From assembly GCA_964495385.1 (NCBI GenBank), contig CAZBVO010000009.1, positions 1 through 64,000 on the forward strand: a stretch of 64,000 nt of DNA, written 5' to 3'. Position 1 is the first letter of the stretch, and every line of letters starts with the position of its first letter. The notes under the pieces were generated by a model that was given only the letters and a program-made list of their open reading frames with translations, searched no databases and was not told where the DNA came from. The DNA comes from CAG-1138 sp964495385. Lineage in GTDB: Bacteria > Bacillota > Clostridia > Christensenellales > CAG-917. Below are positions 50,628 through 59,509 of this stretch, one piece after another. A program made the position numbers and the translations under genes.

Positions 50628-51998
50628 TTATTTTACATTTTGAACATACAAACTGTAAATTTGGTCAACGTCAGCAAGCTTTATTGTTTTTGAAGCAATG
50701 TACGTTTTGCCGCTTTCGGCGTCAAATCGCCCATACGACGAAATCACTATGCGTCCGTCGGACATAACCGTCAGTCCGCAATAACCGGTGTCGGACCCCG
50801 CCTTTTCGGACGGAGACGTCTGTCCGTCGGTGTAGATATGAGCAAGCTTTATGCGATAGTCGCCGACTGCGGACAAATCGCCGTTGTACCACGCCTTCAA
50901 ATCCTCGTAGCGGCCAACCCAAGCAACAAGGCCTTCGCTGTACCAGCCGAATCGACTCGTGCGTTCGACGCTTCTGAACGTCATAATCAATCTGCCGTCG
51001 GCGGTATATTCGGCTTTGTGCCGTTCTCCGTTGACTGCGGCAGGGGCCTCTTTAAGTTCCGTCCAGGTTTGCCCTTCGTCATAGGAATAACACATAAGCG
51101 AACCGATGCGTTTTGTGTTGCTTCTGCCGATAAGCATAAGTTCGTCGCCGCATCTTACGCATTCGATTTCACACAGTTTTGCGCCTGCGGCAAATGCCGT
51201 TTGATCGGCAGGTTTGCCGTCGACAACGGAATTTTTAAGATATTCCTCCGGCTCCGACCAATTCGGGCGCCCCTCCGAGTCAAACGTCAACGTCGTTTTG
51301 TAAAGACGGAATTTATTGTCGTGGAAAAATCCCATCCATTTGTCGACGAATTCGCCGTTTTCTTTGATGCGCACCAGCGCGCTCATCGCAACTATAGGGT
51401 TTGTCGGAAAAGAGCTGTCCTTGCCGTAAAATTTTTCAAATTCCGTCCAGGTCTCACAATTGTCGACAGACACCGAAACGTTAAATCCGTCGCCGGTTTT
51501 GTAGCCCGTCCATTTTGGATTTGCAGAAATCAAAATCCATTTTTTGCTTCCGTCCGTAAATTCCAACTCGTACACGGTCGGAGTTTCTTCGCTCGTCTCC
51601 CAGCTCGACGGAGTGGTCGTCAGCCTTTCGGAATAGCTTTTGCCGCCGTCGCTGCTTGTTTTGACAATCAAAGGTCCTTTCCCGTGTCCGCCAACGTAAA
51701 CGGTGTACACGGTTTCGTTGTCCGTGCCGGGGTTAAGCAAAACGCTGTCCGGGTGCGCCATATACGTTTCGCCGCCGTCGCCGAAATCGATCACGTTCAA
51801 ATCGTACAAATACTTAAGATTGTCCGGCACGCCTTCCGGCATAACCGACAAGTCCACCGTAAGCGGCTTACAATCGTTTGGCACGGTGCTGTACTTCCAC
51901 AAAAATTCGTAAAAACAAATCCCGCCCGCAGTCAGCACGACAACCAACGCCGCCGAAAGCGTCAAAACAAATTTTTTGTTTTCAAACAATTTTCTCAT
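50628..51998 (-). CDS. Membrane-anchored sialidase-like beta-propeller protein
   Basis: The protein is 456 residues with an N-terminal membrane helix (FVLTLSAALVVVLTAGGICFY) and no lipobox. Asp-box motifs SSDGGKSYS, SVDNCETWTE and SYDEGQTWTE mark a six-bladed BNR/sialidase fold. The arginines of the active-site triad cannot be assigned by eye, so hydrolysis of sialic acid is not shown. It is 29 bases after the carboxypeptidase gene. Confidence 0.82.
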   Translation of the reverse strand: MRKLFENKKFVLTLSAALVVVLTAGGICFYEFLWKYSTVPNDCKPLTVDLSVMPEGVPDNLKYLYDLNVIDFGDGGETYMAHPDSVLLNPGTDNETVYTVYVGGHGKGPLIVKTSSDGGKSYSERLTTTPSSWETSEETPTVYELEFTDGSKKWILISANPKWTGYKTGDGFNVSVSVDNCETWTEFEKFYGKDSSFPTNPIVAMSALVRIKENGEFVDKWMGFFHDNKFRLYKTTLTFDSEGRPNWSEPEEYLKNSVVDGKPADQTAFAAGAKLCEIECVRCGDELMLIGRSNTKRIGSLMCYSYDEGQTWTELKEAPAAVNGERHKAEYTADGRLIMTFRSVERTSRFGWYSEGLVAWVGRYEDLKAWYNGDLSAVGDYRIKLAHIYTDGQTSPSEKAGSDTGYCGLTVMSDGRIVISSYGRFDAESGKTYIASKTIKLADVDQIYSLYVQNVK

Positions 51999-52027
51999 TT
52001 TACCAAAAACAAAGTTTAACCGTCGAT

Positions 52028-53527
52028 TTAGTTATCTAAACCGTAGAGTTTGCTGTATTTGTCGACAAGGTAGTCGATGTAGTAGTTAGGATTAAAGGTT
52101 TCGCCCGTGGCATAAAGCAATATGTCTTTAGGCTCCTTCGACGCGCCGAAGCGATGCACTTTTTCGGCCAGCCACTTCTCGATCCCCTCAAAGCTTCCCG
52201 TCCGTATCTCCGCATCTACGTCGATATCTTTTTGCATTGCGGCATATATTTGCGATGCGTATGCGCTGCCGAGTGCATACGTCGGGAAATAGCCGAACTC
52301 TCCGTACGCCCAGTGAACGTCCTGCAAGCACCCTTCTTTATCGGACGGAACGTCTACGCCGAGGTATTCCTTGTAAAGTCTGTTCCACTCAAAAGGGATA
52401 TCTTTTGCCTCGATTTGGCCGTACACAAGCGCCTTTTCGATTTCGTAACGAACCATAACGTGCAAGCTGTAAGTAAGCTCGTCGGCCTCGGTGCGCACCA
52501 AACTGCATTCCACTCGGTTGGCGAGTTTGTATACGTCGTCGGCGGTTACGCCTTCAAGTTCGGAAGGGAAAATCGACTGCAACTTGGCAAAATGGGTGTC
52601 CCAAAAACTTTTGCTTCTGCCGATGACGTTTTCCAAAAATCTCGATTGGCTTTCGTGCATGGCCATACTTGCACCGCCGCCGCTCATTGTTTTGTCCACT
52701 TCGTCCGACACCTGCATTTCATACATGCCGTGTCCCATTTCGTGAATCGCACTGTACACGGACGACAAAAAGTTGTCGGTGTAAAAGTGATTTGTTATCC
52801 TCACGTCGGTTTTGCCGTGCCCGTCGGTGAACGGATGCTCGCTTTCCTTTATGACGGTATGGTCGGAAGTAAAGCCCACCACCGTGCGCAGATATTCCTG
52901 AAACTGTTTTTGCCCCTCGACACAATAGGTTTTATGGTTAAAAGAATCGTCGAAGTCAAGTTTTTTGCCGCTGATTTTTTTGATGAGCGGCACAAGTTTT
53001 TGTTTCAACAAACCGAAGAACTTGTCGTACTCGGCCATTGTCATTCCCTTTTCAAATTCGTCCAACAACACGTCGTAGCCGGAAAGCGTGTCCGTTTTTT
53101 GCCATTCGGCATATTTGCGTTTGTATTCCGTCACTTTTTCGTAATACGGCAACGCAAGGGCAAAATTGTCGGTGTTTTTCGCCTCGACGTATACGTTGTA
53201 AAAGCGGTTTACAAGCGAGCTGAAAGCAACGTATTCGTCCTTGTCAACCTTTTTAAGCTTGTTTTTTTCGCAAACGGCAACTTCTATTTCGTGACGGAGA
53301 ATCTCGTCAAGGCCGTCTCTGGCGGCGTAAAGCGCATCGATTGCTTGCGAATATTCGTCGGAAGTGGCAATAAGATATCTCATTTGCGCAAGCTCGGCCA
53401 ATTCTTCCTCGTGATCGGCCTTGGACGGCATTTCGGTGTTCATATCCCAACCCGACAAAAAGCCGGCATAAGCCAACGCCTTGAGTTTGTGGTTTGTTTC
53501 GTTGTAAATTTTAAGTGCGTTTTCCAT
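52028..53527 (-). CDS. M32-family metallocarboxypeptidase
   Basis: The protein is 499 residues, the usual length, from the ATG at 53527 (AGAGGTG upstream). HEMGH (zinc ligands and catalytic Glu) and HESQSRFLEN (third ligand) are M32 hallmarks. It removes C-terminal residues from peptides in the cytosol and complements peptidase T. First gene of a four-gene operon. Confidence 0.94.
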   Translation of the reverse strand: MENALKIYNETNHKLKALAYAGFLSGWDMNTEMPSKADHEEELAELAQMRYLIATSDEYSQAIDALYAARDGLDEILRHEIEVAVCEKNKLKKVDKDEYVAFSSLVNRFYNVYVEAKNTDNFALALPYYEKVTEYKRKYAEWQKTDTLSGYDVLLDEFEKGMTMAEYDKFFGLLKQKLVPLIKKISGKKLDFDDSFNHKTYCVEGQKQFQEYLRTVVGFTSDHTVIKESEHPFTDGHGKTDVRITNHFYTDNFLSSVYSAIHEMGHGMYEMQVSDEVDKTMSGGGASMAMHESQSRFLENVIGRSKSFWDTHFAKLQSIFPSELEGVTADDVYKLANRVECSLVRTEADELTYSLHVMVRYEIEKALVYGQIEAKDIPFEWNRLYKEYLGVDVPSDKEGCLQDVHWAYGEFGYFPTYALGSAYASQIYAAMQKDIDVDAEIRTGSFEGIEKWLAEKVHRFGASKEPKDILLYATGETFNPNYYIDYLVDKYSKLYGLDN

Positions 53528-53554
53528 TTTACACCTCTTCTGCATTATGCTATC

Positions 53555-53583
53555 ATTCTAACACAAACGACTTAAAATCGCAA
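53555..53583 (-). promoter_or_regulatory. Promoter of the carboxypeptidase operon
   Basis: On the minus strand TTGCGA (53583-53578) and TAGAAT (53560-53555) have a 17-base spacer, directly after the hairpin at 53587-53610. Confidence 0.6.
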
Positions 53584-53586
53584 CAC

Positions 53587-53610
53587 AAAAAGAACCGCTT
53601 TAGCGGCTCT
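53587..53610 (-). terminator. Terminator-like hairpin without an upstream gene
   Basis: On the minus strand AGAGCCGCT/AGCGGTTCT (one G-U pair) is followed by TTTTTG. No gene on this strand lies upstream within range, so it may end a short RNA transcribed from the MATE promoter region. Confidence 0.6.
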
Positions 53611-53664
53611 TTTGCATCATTTGTCGTAAATCGCCGCATTTCGGCCGATTGTGGTGCAATTCGT

Positions 53665-53693
53665 TTGACAAACTTTGGCGCAGATGTTATTAT
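53665..53693 (+). promoter_or_regulatory. Promoter of the MATE exporter gene
   Basis: TTGACA (53665-53670) and TATTAT (53688-53693) have a 17-base spacer. Confidence 0.8.
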
Positions 53694-53708
53694 GCGATAG
53701 CGCATAAT
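53689..53708. promoter_or_regulatory. Perfect palindromic operator at the MATE promoter
   Basis: ATTATGCG, four bases, CGCATAAT: a perfect 8-bp inverted repeat covering the -10 box and likely start of transcription. A repressor bound here would block the promoter. No regulator gene lies beside it. Confidence 0.65.
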
Positions 53709-53727
53709 AGATGCGCAAGGAGAAAAA

Positions 53728-55038
53728 ATGACCGAACAAAAACGAAAACTTAAAAAATACATCGTTCCCGCAATGGTGTCCAACGCCGCCTTCTACGTTT
53801 TAACCATCGTAGACGGAATTTTTGTGGGCAACGGCGTGGGTACGGACGCACTCGGTGCGGTAAATTTGGCGTTCCCGTTCGTTATGGTCATTGGTGCGTT
53901 ATCTTCGCTTTTTGCAATCGGAGGCGTTGCCGTTGCCGCAGTCAGGCTGGGACGCGGAGACGACGAGGGAGCAAACCAGGCGTTTATGCACTCGGCGCTT
54001 GCAAACCTTATCGTATTTTCGATATTGTCCGTTTTCGGGATGCTGTTTGCCGACAAACTCGCTTCGCTTTTGGGCGCAGACAGTCAAACGTATCACCAAA
54101 TGGCAACCGATTATATTTTCAATTATTCGCTGTTTTTGATACCTGCCGGACTTTACAATTGCTTCGGGACGTTTTGCCGAAACGACGGCAATCCTCGCCT
54201 GTCGACCTTGGCCGCAATTGTTTGCACCGTGTCAAACATATTCGGTGACTGGCTATTGATTTATCCACTGCAAAAAGGCGTCGGCGGCGCGGCGTTCGCC
54301 ACGGGCGCAGCTCAGGTTTTTGCCGTAATCGTTTTGCTTCCGCACTACCTAAAACGCAAAGGCAAATTGCACTTTTCGAAGTTTAAAGTACAGATTTCGC
54401 TGTTTAAAAAGATTGTTCTGCGCGGACTGCCTGAAATGATATCCCAATTTGCGGCACCCGTAACCACCTTTTCGATGAACCGGATTCTGACCGGAATAAG
54501 CGATCCGAACGTAAACGCCTACTCGGTCATCAGCTACGTCGGATCACTGTTTGCATCGTTGATGTACGGCCTTTCCGGCGGCATACAACCGCTGTTCGGG
54601 CAAAGCTACGGCGCAAAGGAAGACGACGATTTAAAGTTCTTCTTAAAACAAGGCTTGCTTATCGGATTTGTCGGCGCGCTTGCCGTTTGGGGCTTGATGT
54701 TTTTCCTCGGAAAACCGGCATGTATCCTGTTCGATGCCGATGCGTCGGCCGTGGACATCGTCATAAAATCGTTGCCGAAATATTGCTTAAACTTTGTTTT
54801 TGCCACCGAAAGCGCAATACTCGCCTCTTATCTGTTCTCGACAAAGCGCACCAAGCAAGCCACCGTTTTGAACATATCCAGAAGCTTGCTGTTCAACTCG
54901 CTTTGCATCAACCTTCTTCCGCTGGTTTTCGGCGCCGAATTCGTTTGGTACACAACCGCCGTTGCCGAAGCGATTTGTTTGATGATTGCAATCGTTCTTT
55001 GGAAAACCTCCGAACGTAACGGCATTTACTATCATTAA
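53728..55038 (+). CDS. MATE-family efflux transporter
   Basis: The protein is 436 residues with 12 membrane helices. The two homologous halves are visible (VSNAAFYVLTIVDGIFVGNGVG; GLPEMISQFAAPVTTFSMNRIL). MATE proteins export drugs or metabolites with Na+ or H+. Ribosome site AAGGAG. The operator at its promoter suggests induction by its substrate. Confidence 0.92.
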   Translation: MTEQKRKLKKYIVPAMVSNAAFYVLTIVDGIFVGNGVGTDALGAVNLAFPFVMVIGALSSLFAIGGVAVAAVRLGRGDDEGANQAFMHSALANLIVFSILSVFGMLFADKLASLLGADSQTYHQMATDYIFNYSLFLIPAGLYNCFGTFCRNDGNPRLSTLAAIVCTVSNIFGDWLLIYPLQKGVGGAAFATGAAQVFAVIVLLPHYLKRKGKLHFSKFKVQISLFKKIVLRGLPEMISQFAAPVTTFSMNRILTGISDPNVNAYSVISYVGSLFASLMYGLSGGIQPLFGQSYGAKEDDDLKFFLKQGLLIGFVGALAVWGLMFFLGKPACILFDADASAVDIVIKSLPKYCLNFVFATESAILASYLFSTKRTKQATVLNISRSLLFNSLCINLLPLVFGAEFVWYTTAVAEAICLMIAIVLWKTSERNGIYYH

Positions 55039-55078
55039 AATTCATTTACCACCATTAAAATTTAAAATTACCAACGAC

Positions 55079-55110
55079 AAATACGCCCTCAATCGGGCGT
55101 ATTTGTTTTT
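55079..55110 (+). terminator. Terminator after the MATE gene
   Basis: The stem AAATACGCCC/GGGCGTATTT is followed by GTTTTT. Confidence 0.9.
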
Positions 55111-55127
55111 GGGAAAAGACAATCCGT

Positions 55128-55340
55128 TCAGGCGGTTGCTGCAAACAAATGATACAAAAGAACGTCGCCGCGCGTTTTGCCAGCGGCCAACCTTGCCAAA
55201 ATTATTTCGCAGGTTTTTTGACTGTTTAAAATATCTTCAACGGTTTTTTTAAAATATTCTTCCGAGTACTCTTCATCCGATTCGGAGTAGTAACTGTTTT
55301 TCAAATGCTCGATGATTTTTTCGGTTTCCGCTACGCTCAT
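55128..55340 (-). CDS. Small acidic protein of unknown function
   Basis: From the ATG at 55340 (GAGGT upstream) the protein is 70 residues: MSVAETEKIIEHLKNSYY, an acidic ESDEEYSEEYF stretch, and a C-terminal helix. No family recognised; probably a real gene because the ribosome site and helical pattern are good. Confidence 0.5.
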   Translation of the reverse strand: MSVAETEKIIEHLKNSYYSESDEEYSEEYFKKTVEDILNSQKTCEIILARLAAGKTRGDVLLYHLFAATA

Positions 55341-55606
55341 AATTACCTCGTGTTTGATGTGTGTCAATATTTCAATCTTTACTGTCAGCTTGTTTTGTTC
55401 CTTTTTCGTCGTTAAACCAAGTATACTACGTTTTTCTTCGATCTTTTAGGCGACCTTTGTCGAAGCGAGACCGATTTTAGCTTTTTTGGTCAAAATCGTT
55501 CCGACCACAAAGCAAAGAGCAAATTTTTTTGTAGACTTTGGCTTTTTTGTGTATAAATAGTAGACGAACTGACCGTTTTAGTAAACTTTGGCATGCAAAA
55601 AATTGC
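55341..55606. other. Intergenic stretch between divergent genes
   Basis: No gene is seen. An inverted repeat CGATTTT...AAAATCG (55472-55498) and a second possible plus-strand promoter (TTGTAG 55529-55534, TATAAA 55552-55557, 17-base spacer) lie here. Confidence 0.4.
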
Positions 55607-55635
55607 TTGCATATCCTAACTTGCGGCAGTAAAAT
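55607..55635 (+). promoter_or_regulatory. Promoter of the YjdF-like gene
   Basis: TTGCAT (55607-55612) and TAAAAT (55630-55635) have a 17-base spacer; AAGGAG precedes the ATG at 55673. Confidence 0.75.
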
Positions 55636-55672
55636 ATTTAATATAAAAAACACATTTCTAAGGAGAAGCCTA

Positions 55673-56407
55673 ATGAAAAACAAAAAACAACTCGGCGTTC
55701 TCATATATGACGCCGTTTGCGAGCTCGTTTGCCTGACCTGCGTCGTTTTAAGCATAATCGGACTTTGCACTTCAAGCATAGATACGGAAATCTCACGTCA
55801 CACCTACAACCTGTTTGAATCGGCGGCAGCCGCGGTGTTTGTGGTTGCGGTATATTTTATCCGTCGCAAACTTTTCGATTTCCCGGCCGTTGTCGAATAT
55901 ACCGTCAACTTCCTTATCGTTGCCGGAATGGTTTTGGGCGATTGCTGGGATTTGTACGGAATAATCACCTTCTGGGACAGCATACTGCATGCGGTGTTCT
56001 GCTTCCTTGTAGCGTACTTCGCAATTTTCGTGTTCAACCTTATGAACAAAAAACAAATCGAGCAAGGCCTGAAGGTCAGCACCGCCACGCTTGCCATTTT
56101 TGCAATCGGCACCGCCGTCACGATGGGAGCGGTTTGGGAACTTGGCGAATATGCCTACGACGACATCAACTTCAAAAACGGCAAAATCGTCAACACCCAG
56201 CAGTTTTACAAAACCACAACCGGCACTTACCCGACCGAAGACGACATCCCTTACGAGGGACACCTTGCGCTTCGAGACACCATGAAGGACATTTTTGTAG
56301 ACCTTATCGGAGGATTGCTCATTATCCCGTATCTTTTGCTGGTAGAGAGAAGGCCTAAACGGGAAGACGAACCTTGCGTTTCGCAGGCAGGCCCGTCCGT
56401 GACCTAA
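55673..56407 (+). CDS. YjdF/DUF2238-like membrane protein
   Basis: The protein is 244 residues with about six membrane helices. WDSILHAVFCFLVAYF, GAVWELGEYAYDD and LRDTMKDIFVDLIGGLL place acidic and His residues as in the DUF2238/YjdF family. Function unknown. The start at 55673 has AAGGAGAAGCC; a longer reading upstream would include the promoter. Confidence 0.75.
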   Translation: MKNKKQLGVLIYDAVCELVCLTCVVLSIIGLCTSSIDTEISRHTYNLFESAAAAVFVVAVYFIRRKLFDFPAVVEYTVNFLIVAGMVLGDCWDLYGIITFWDSILHAVFCFLVAYFAIFVFNLMNKKQIEQGLKVSTATLAIFAIGTAVTMGAVWELGEYAYDDINFKNGKIVNTQQFYKTTTGTYPTEDDIPYEGHLALRDTMKDIFVDLIGGLLIIPYLLLVERRPKREDEPCVSQAGPSVT

Positions 56408-56451
56408 ACAAAAACGGGCGCAACGTAATTCTGTAAAAAACAATAAAAAAC

Positions 56452-56484
56452 AAAAAGGATAACGACAACCGTTATCCTTTTTTT
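56452..56484. terminator. Terminator between convergent genes
   Basis: The stem AAAAAGGATAACG/CGTTATCCTTTTT has T runs on both strands. Confidence 0.9.
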
Positions 56485-56517
56485 ACGTCTGTTTTGTTGC
56501 GTCGCCTTTTTACAATT

Positions 56518-57333
56518 TTAAATTTTGCCGTGCTTAAAAAGGCCGATAAGTTCACGGGTTAAGCTGTAATCGTCGTCGTCCAAAGGCACTTCGTCGCGGC
56601 CAAACCAGCCCGCAAAATCCAATTCGCCGTCCGCCAAAACCACGTCGCCGTCCTCAACGTCGGCGATATAGCCGAGCATGAGGTTGCCGACAAGGCCCCA
56701 CGGCTGACTTTTGTAGTAACGCAAATTTTTGACCGTCAAGCCCGTTTCTTCTTTTACTTCGCGCCGCACGGTGTCCTCGGCCGATTCGCCGATTTCGACA
56801 AAGCCGGCAACAAGGGCATAGCTTGTGGTATCCTTGGCCGACGCATATTTCGTCAAAAGTATTTTGTCGCCTCGGCGCAATGCAACGACGATGGCGGGCA
56901 TTATTTTCGGGAAAACCGTGTTGCCGCATTCACAGCGAAGCATGCGCTCGCGACCGTCGTGCCGCATAAGTTTTCCACACCTTCCGCAAAAGCGGTTGTT
57001 TTTGTACCATATATAAAGATGGTTGGCAGTCAAAGCACAGAACACTGCATCTTTCGGCCGTGCGCCCAAACTTCTGAGCTTTCGAACCGACAAATATTCG
57101 CCGACAAAATCTTTCGGTGCCGAGGTGGCGAGAAAATAATTTTTTCCTCCCTCCGAAAACAAGTAAACAACCGGCTCGCATTCGGCGCCATACCTCGGAA
57201 ACTCAATTTCGCCGTCATTCAGGCGCATAAGCATTTTGCCGTCCGAGTCGAAGCAGCAAACAACCGAATCGGCGGTTGGTTTCTCGTTTTTGTAAGCATT
57301 ATCAAGCTTTTGCGGAAAAATATCGTTTATCAT
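56518..57333 (-). CDS. nudC: NAD+ diphosphatase (NudC type)
   Basis: The protein is 271 residues. A four-Cys zinc ribbon (FCGRCG, RCECG), the Nudix box GFVEIGESAEDTVRREVKEETGL and the downstream SQPW motif are the NudC hallmarks. It cleaves NAD(H) and can remove NAD caps from RNA. Last gene of the coaX operon, 1 base after the chromate transporter gene. Confidence 0.93.
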   Translation of the reverse strand: MINDIFPQKLDNAYKNEKPTADSVVCCFDSDGKMLMRLNDGEIEFPRYGAECEPVVYLFSEGGKNYFLATSAPKDFVGEYLSVRKLRSLGARPKDAVFCALTANHLYIWYKNNRFCGRCGKLMRHDGRERMLRCECGNTVFPKIMPAIVVALRRGDKILLTKYASAKDTTSYALVAGFVEIGESAEDTVRREVKEETGLTVKNLRYYKSQPWGLVGNLMLGYIADVEDGDVVLADGELDFAGWFGRDEVPLDDDDYSLTRELIGLFKHGKI

Positions 57334-57334
57334 A

Positions 57335-57913
57335 CTAAATCGAATACAGCCCCATTCCCATTGCTGCAGAAATCAAAATGAGAAGTATCGGCGAAATCTT
57401 TTTCTTTTTGAAGTGCTTGTATGCAACGTGAATTGCAGCGGTCAGCACAAATATAACCAATGCGCGCCAATCGAAACCGAACGTCGACGTCGAAATCTCC
57501 TTGATCCCGAAAACGCCGCTCAAAAACAACGTTGCCGCCGTTGCCAGTATAAGGCCTATAACCGCCGGGCGAACGCCGCCCAAAGCCGCCTGAACACCGT
57601 CGTATTTCAAAAGGTTTTTAACGATGGTTGCAATCAACAAAATGATGATAAATGCAGGAAGCACAACGCCGATTGTTGCCACGGCCGCACCCCAGAATCC
57701 GCCTTGTGACGAACCGATAAACGTTGCCATATTGATTGCTATCGGCCCCGGAGTGGATTCGGAAACGGCGATAAAGTTGATAACTTCTTCTTCGGTCAAC
57801 CAGCTGTGGTTTACGCATTCTTCGGTGATAAGCGGAATCATTCCGTAACCGCCGCCGAAGGAAACGGCACCTATTTTAAGGAAGGTCAAAAACAACTGTA
57901 AAAGTATGTTCAT
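57335..57913 (-). CDS. Chromate transporter family, half-size (second)
   Basis: The protein is 192 residues with about five helices. FLKIGAVSFGGGYGMIPLI and SESTPGPIAINMATFIGSSQGG are ChrA-domain motifs. Full ChrA has two such domains; here they are split into two adjacent genes, probably forming a heterodimer. The physiological anion (chromate, sulfate or other) is unknown. Confidence 0.9.
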   Translation of the reverse strand: MNILLQLFLTFLKIGAVSFGGGYGMIPLITEECVNHSWLTEEEVINFIAVSESTPGPIAINMATFIGSSQGGFWGAAVATIGVVLPAFIIILLIATIVKNLLKYDGVQAALGGVRPAVIGLILATAATLFLSGVFGIKEISTSTFGFDWRALVIFVLTAAIHVAYKHFKKKKISPILLILISAAMGMGLYSI

Positions 57914-57914
57914 A

Positions 57915-58568
57915 TTACTCGCCCTCCTTTTCGTTTTGAGCCGACAAATCCGCAGATGCGACCTCGTCGGAATTTACCTCTGCAACTTGTTGTTGTTTGG
58001 TTTTTTTGCGGTAGTCGGTCAGAAGATAGACAACTATTCCCACAACCGCACCTATCAAAATGTAGAATATCGACGAAAAATCAACCGCAAACAACGTGAA
58101 CGCCACAAAGCAGCCGATCGTTAAGGTGAGAAGAATCATTTCCATAACGCCCTTCTTCATTTCTTTCAGCATTTTCAAACCGGCCTGCAAAATCAGGAAA
58201 ACCACGCACGCCTGAATTCCTTTGAATGCGTACGATACAAGCGTAAGCGCCAAAAATTGGTCGAAAAACAGCGATATGACGTATATGATGATAAAGGACG
58301 GCAAGCATACCGCGAGAGTCGCAAAAAACGATCCCAAAAATCCGGCTTGCGTACATCCGATATAAGTCGCCATATTGATTGCTATAGGTCCCGGAGTGGA
58401 TTCCGCTATTGCGACCATATCCAAAAATTCGTCGTTTTCAATCCATTTTTTCTTGGCGACGAACTCCCTTTCGAGCAGAGCAATCATTGCATAGCCGCCG
58501 CCGAAAGTAAACAGACCAATTTTGAAAAACGTTGCAAAAATAGTCAAAAGATGTTTAAGTTTTTTCAT
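57915..58568 (-). CDS. Chromate transporter family, half-size (first)
   Basis: The protein is 217 residues. FFKIGLFTFGGGYAMIALLE and AESTPGPIAINMATYIGCTQAG match the other ChrA half. A C-terminal hydrophilic tail of about 30 residues is not part of the domain. Separated from its partner by 1 base, ribosome site GGAG. Confidence 0.9.
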   Translation of the reverse strand: MKKLKHLLTIFATFFKIGLFTFGGGYAMIALLEREFVAKKKWIENDEFLDMVAIAESTPGPIAINMATYIGCTQAGFLGSFFATLAVCLPSFIIIYVISLFFDQFLALTLVSYAFKGIQACVVFLILQAGLKMLKEMKKGVMEMILLTLTIGCFVAFTLFAVDFSSIFYILIGAVVGIVVYLLTDYRKKTKQQQVAEVNSDEVASADLSAQNEKEGE

Positions 58569-58585
58569 ATATGCTCCATTTGGTT

Positions 58586-59509
58586 TTATTTTATGATTTT
58601 AAAGTTGCCCACCGTTGCGCTGACCGTTGAAATATATGCAAACGTATCTGGATATCGGGCCAAAATTTGCTGGAATTCGTAAATTTGATGCTTGTTTACA
58701 ACGCATATCAGCACGTCTTTTTCGGCATGGCTGTACATACCCGTGGCACGGGTGACCGTTGCGCTGTGTTTAAGCGTTTCGATGATTTCACGGCTTATTT
58801 CCTCCGAGTGGTCGGTGATTATTTCAAATTTTACAGCCGTTTTGCTGCCCTTCAAAATAGAATCGCCCAGCCTTGATGAGGTAAAGCAATAAATTATGCA
58901 CAGTATAACCGGCTTAAAATCGTAAACCGTTTGACCGTTCACCGTCTCTCCGTAAACAAAATAGCTTGCCGCGGCAACAAGGATGTTCAACGCAAACGAC
59001 ACCCACACGAAGTTAAAGGCAGGATAGCGTTTGCTGATTATCTTTGCGATTATATCCGTGCCGCCCGACGAAGCGTTCAGCCTGAAAATTCGTCCGTAAA
59101 CAAATCCGCCAATTATACCCGCCGCCAAAACAGGCAATACGGTGTCGGTGCCGTCGGCCGAATACGCAAAGCCCGACAGGTCGACTTTTTGCAACAGAAT
59201 ATAGCTTACCGAGTAAACCAACGTAAACAAAAACGACTTTACCGCAAAATCTCTGTCAACGTAAAAGAATGCGACAATCGACAGCGGTATGTTTACGATA
59301 AGCGAAAAATAACCCACCGAAAATCCGCTTCGATACTCTATCATCGTCGCCACGCCGTTTATGCCTGCCGGCGCAAACTTGTTGTTTACGATAAACAAAA
59401 CGTACGCTAAAGCCAGCAATACGGCCATTGCGGCTATGTAAAGATAGGTGAACACCTGTTTTTCAATCTGTTTTTTGTCCGCCTCGACAGACTTTGTTTC
59501 TTCTTTCAT
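58586..59509 (-). CDS. YitT-family membrane protein
   Basis: The protein is 307 residues: six membrane helices (GINGVATMIEYRSGFSVGY; NASSGGTDIIAKIISKRY) and a C-terminal DUF2179 domain (EISREIIETLKHSATVTRATGMYSHAEKDVLICVV). The function of YitT is unsettled. Its ATG overlaps the methyltransferase stop (ATGA). Confidence 0.9.
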   Translation of the reverse strand: MKEETKSVEADKKQIEKQVFTYLYIAAMAVLLALAYVLFIVNNKFAPAGINGVATMIEYRSGFSVGYFSLIVNIPLSIVAFFYVDRDFAVKSFLFTLVYSVSYILLQKVDLSGFAYSADGTDTVLPVLAAGIIGGFVYGRIFRLNASSGGTDIIAKIISKRYPAFNFVWVSFALNILVAAASYFVYGETVNGQTVYDFKPVILCIIYCFTSSRLGDSILKGSKTAVKFEIITDHSEEISREIIETLKHSATVTRATGMYSHAEKDVLICVVNKHQIYEFQQILARYPDTFAYISTVSATVGNFKIIK

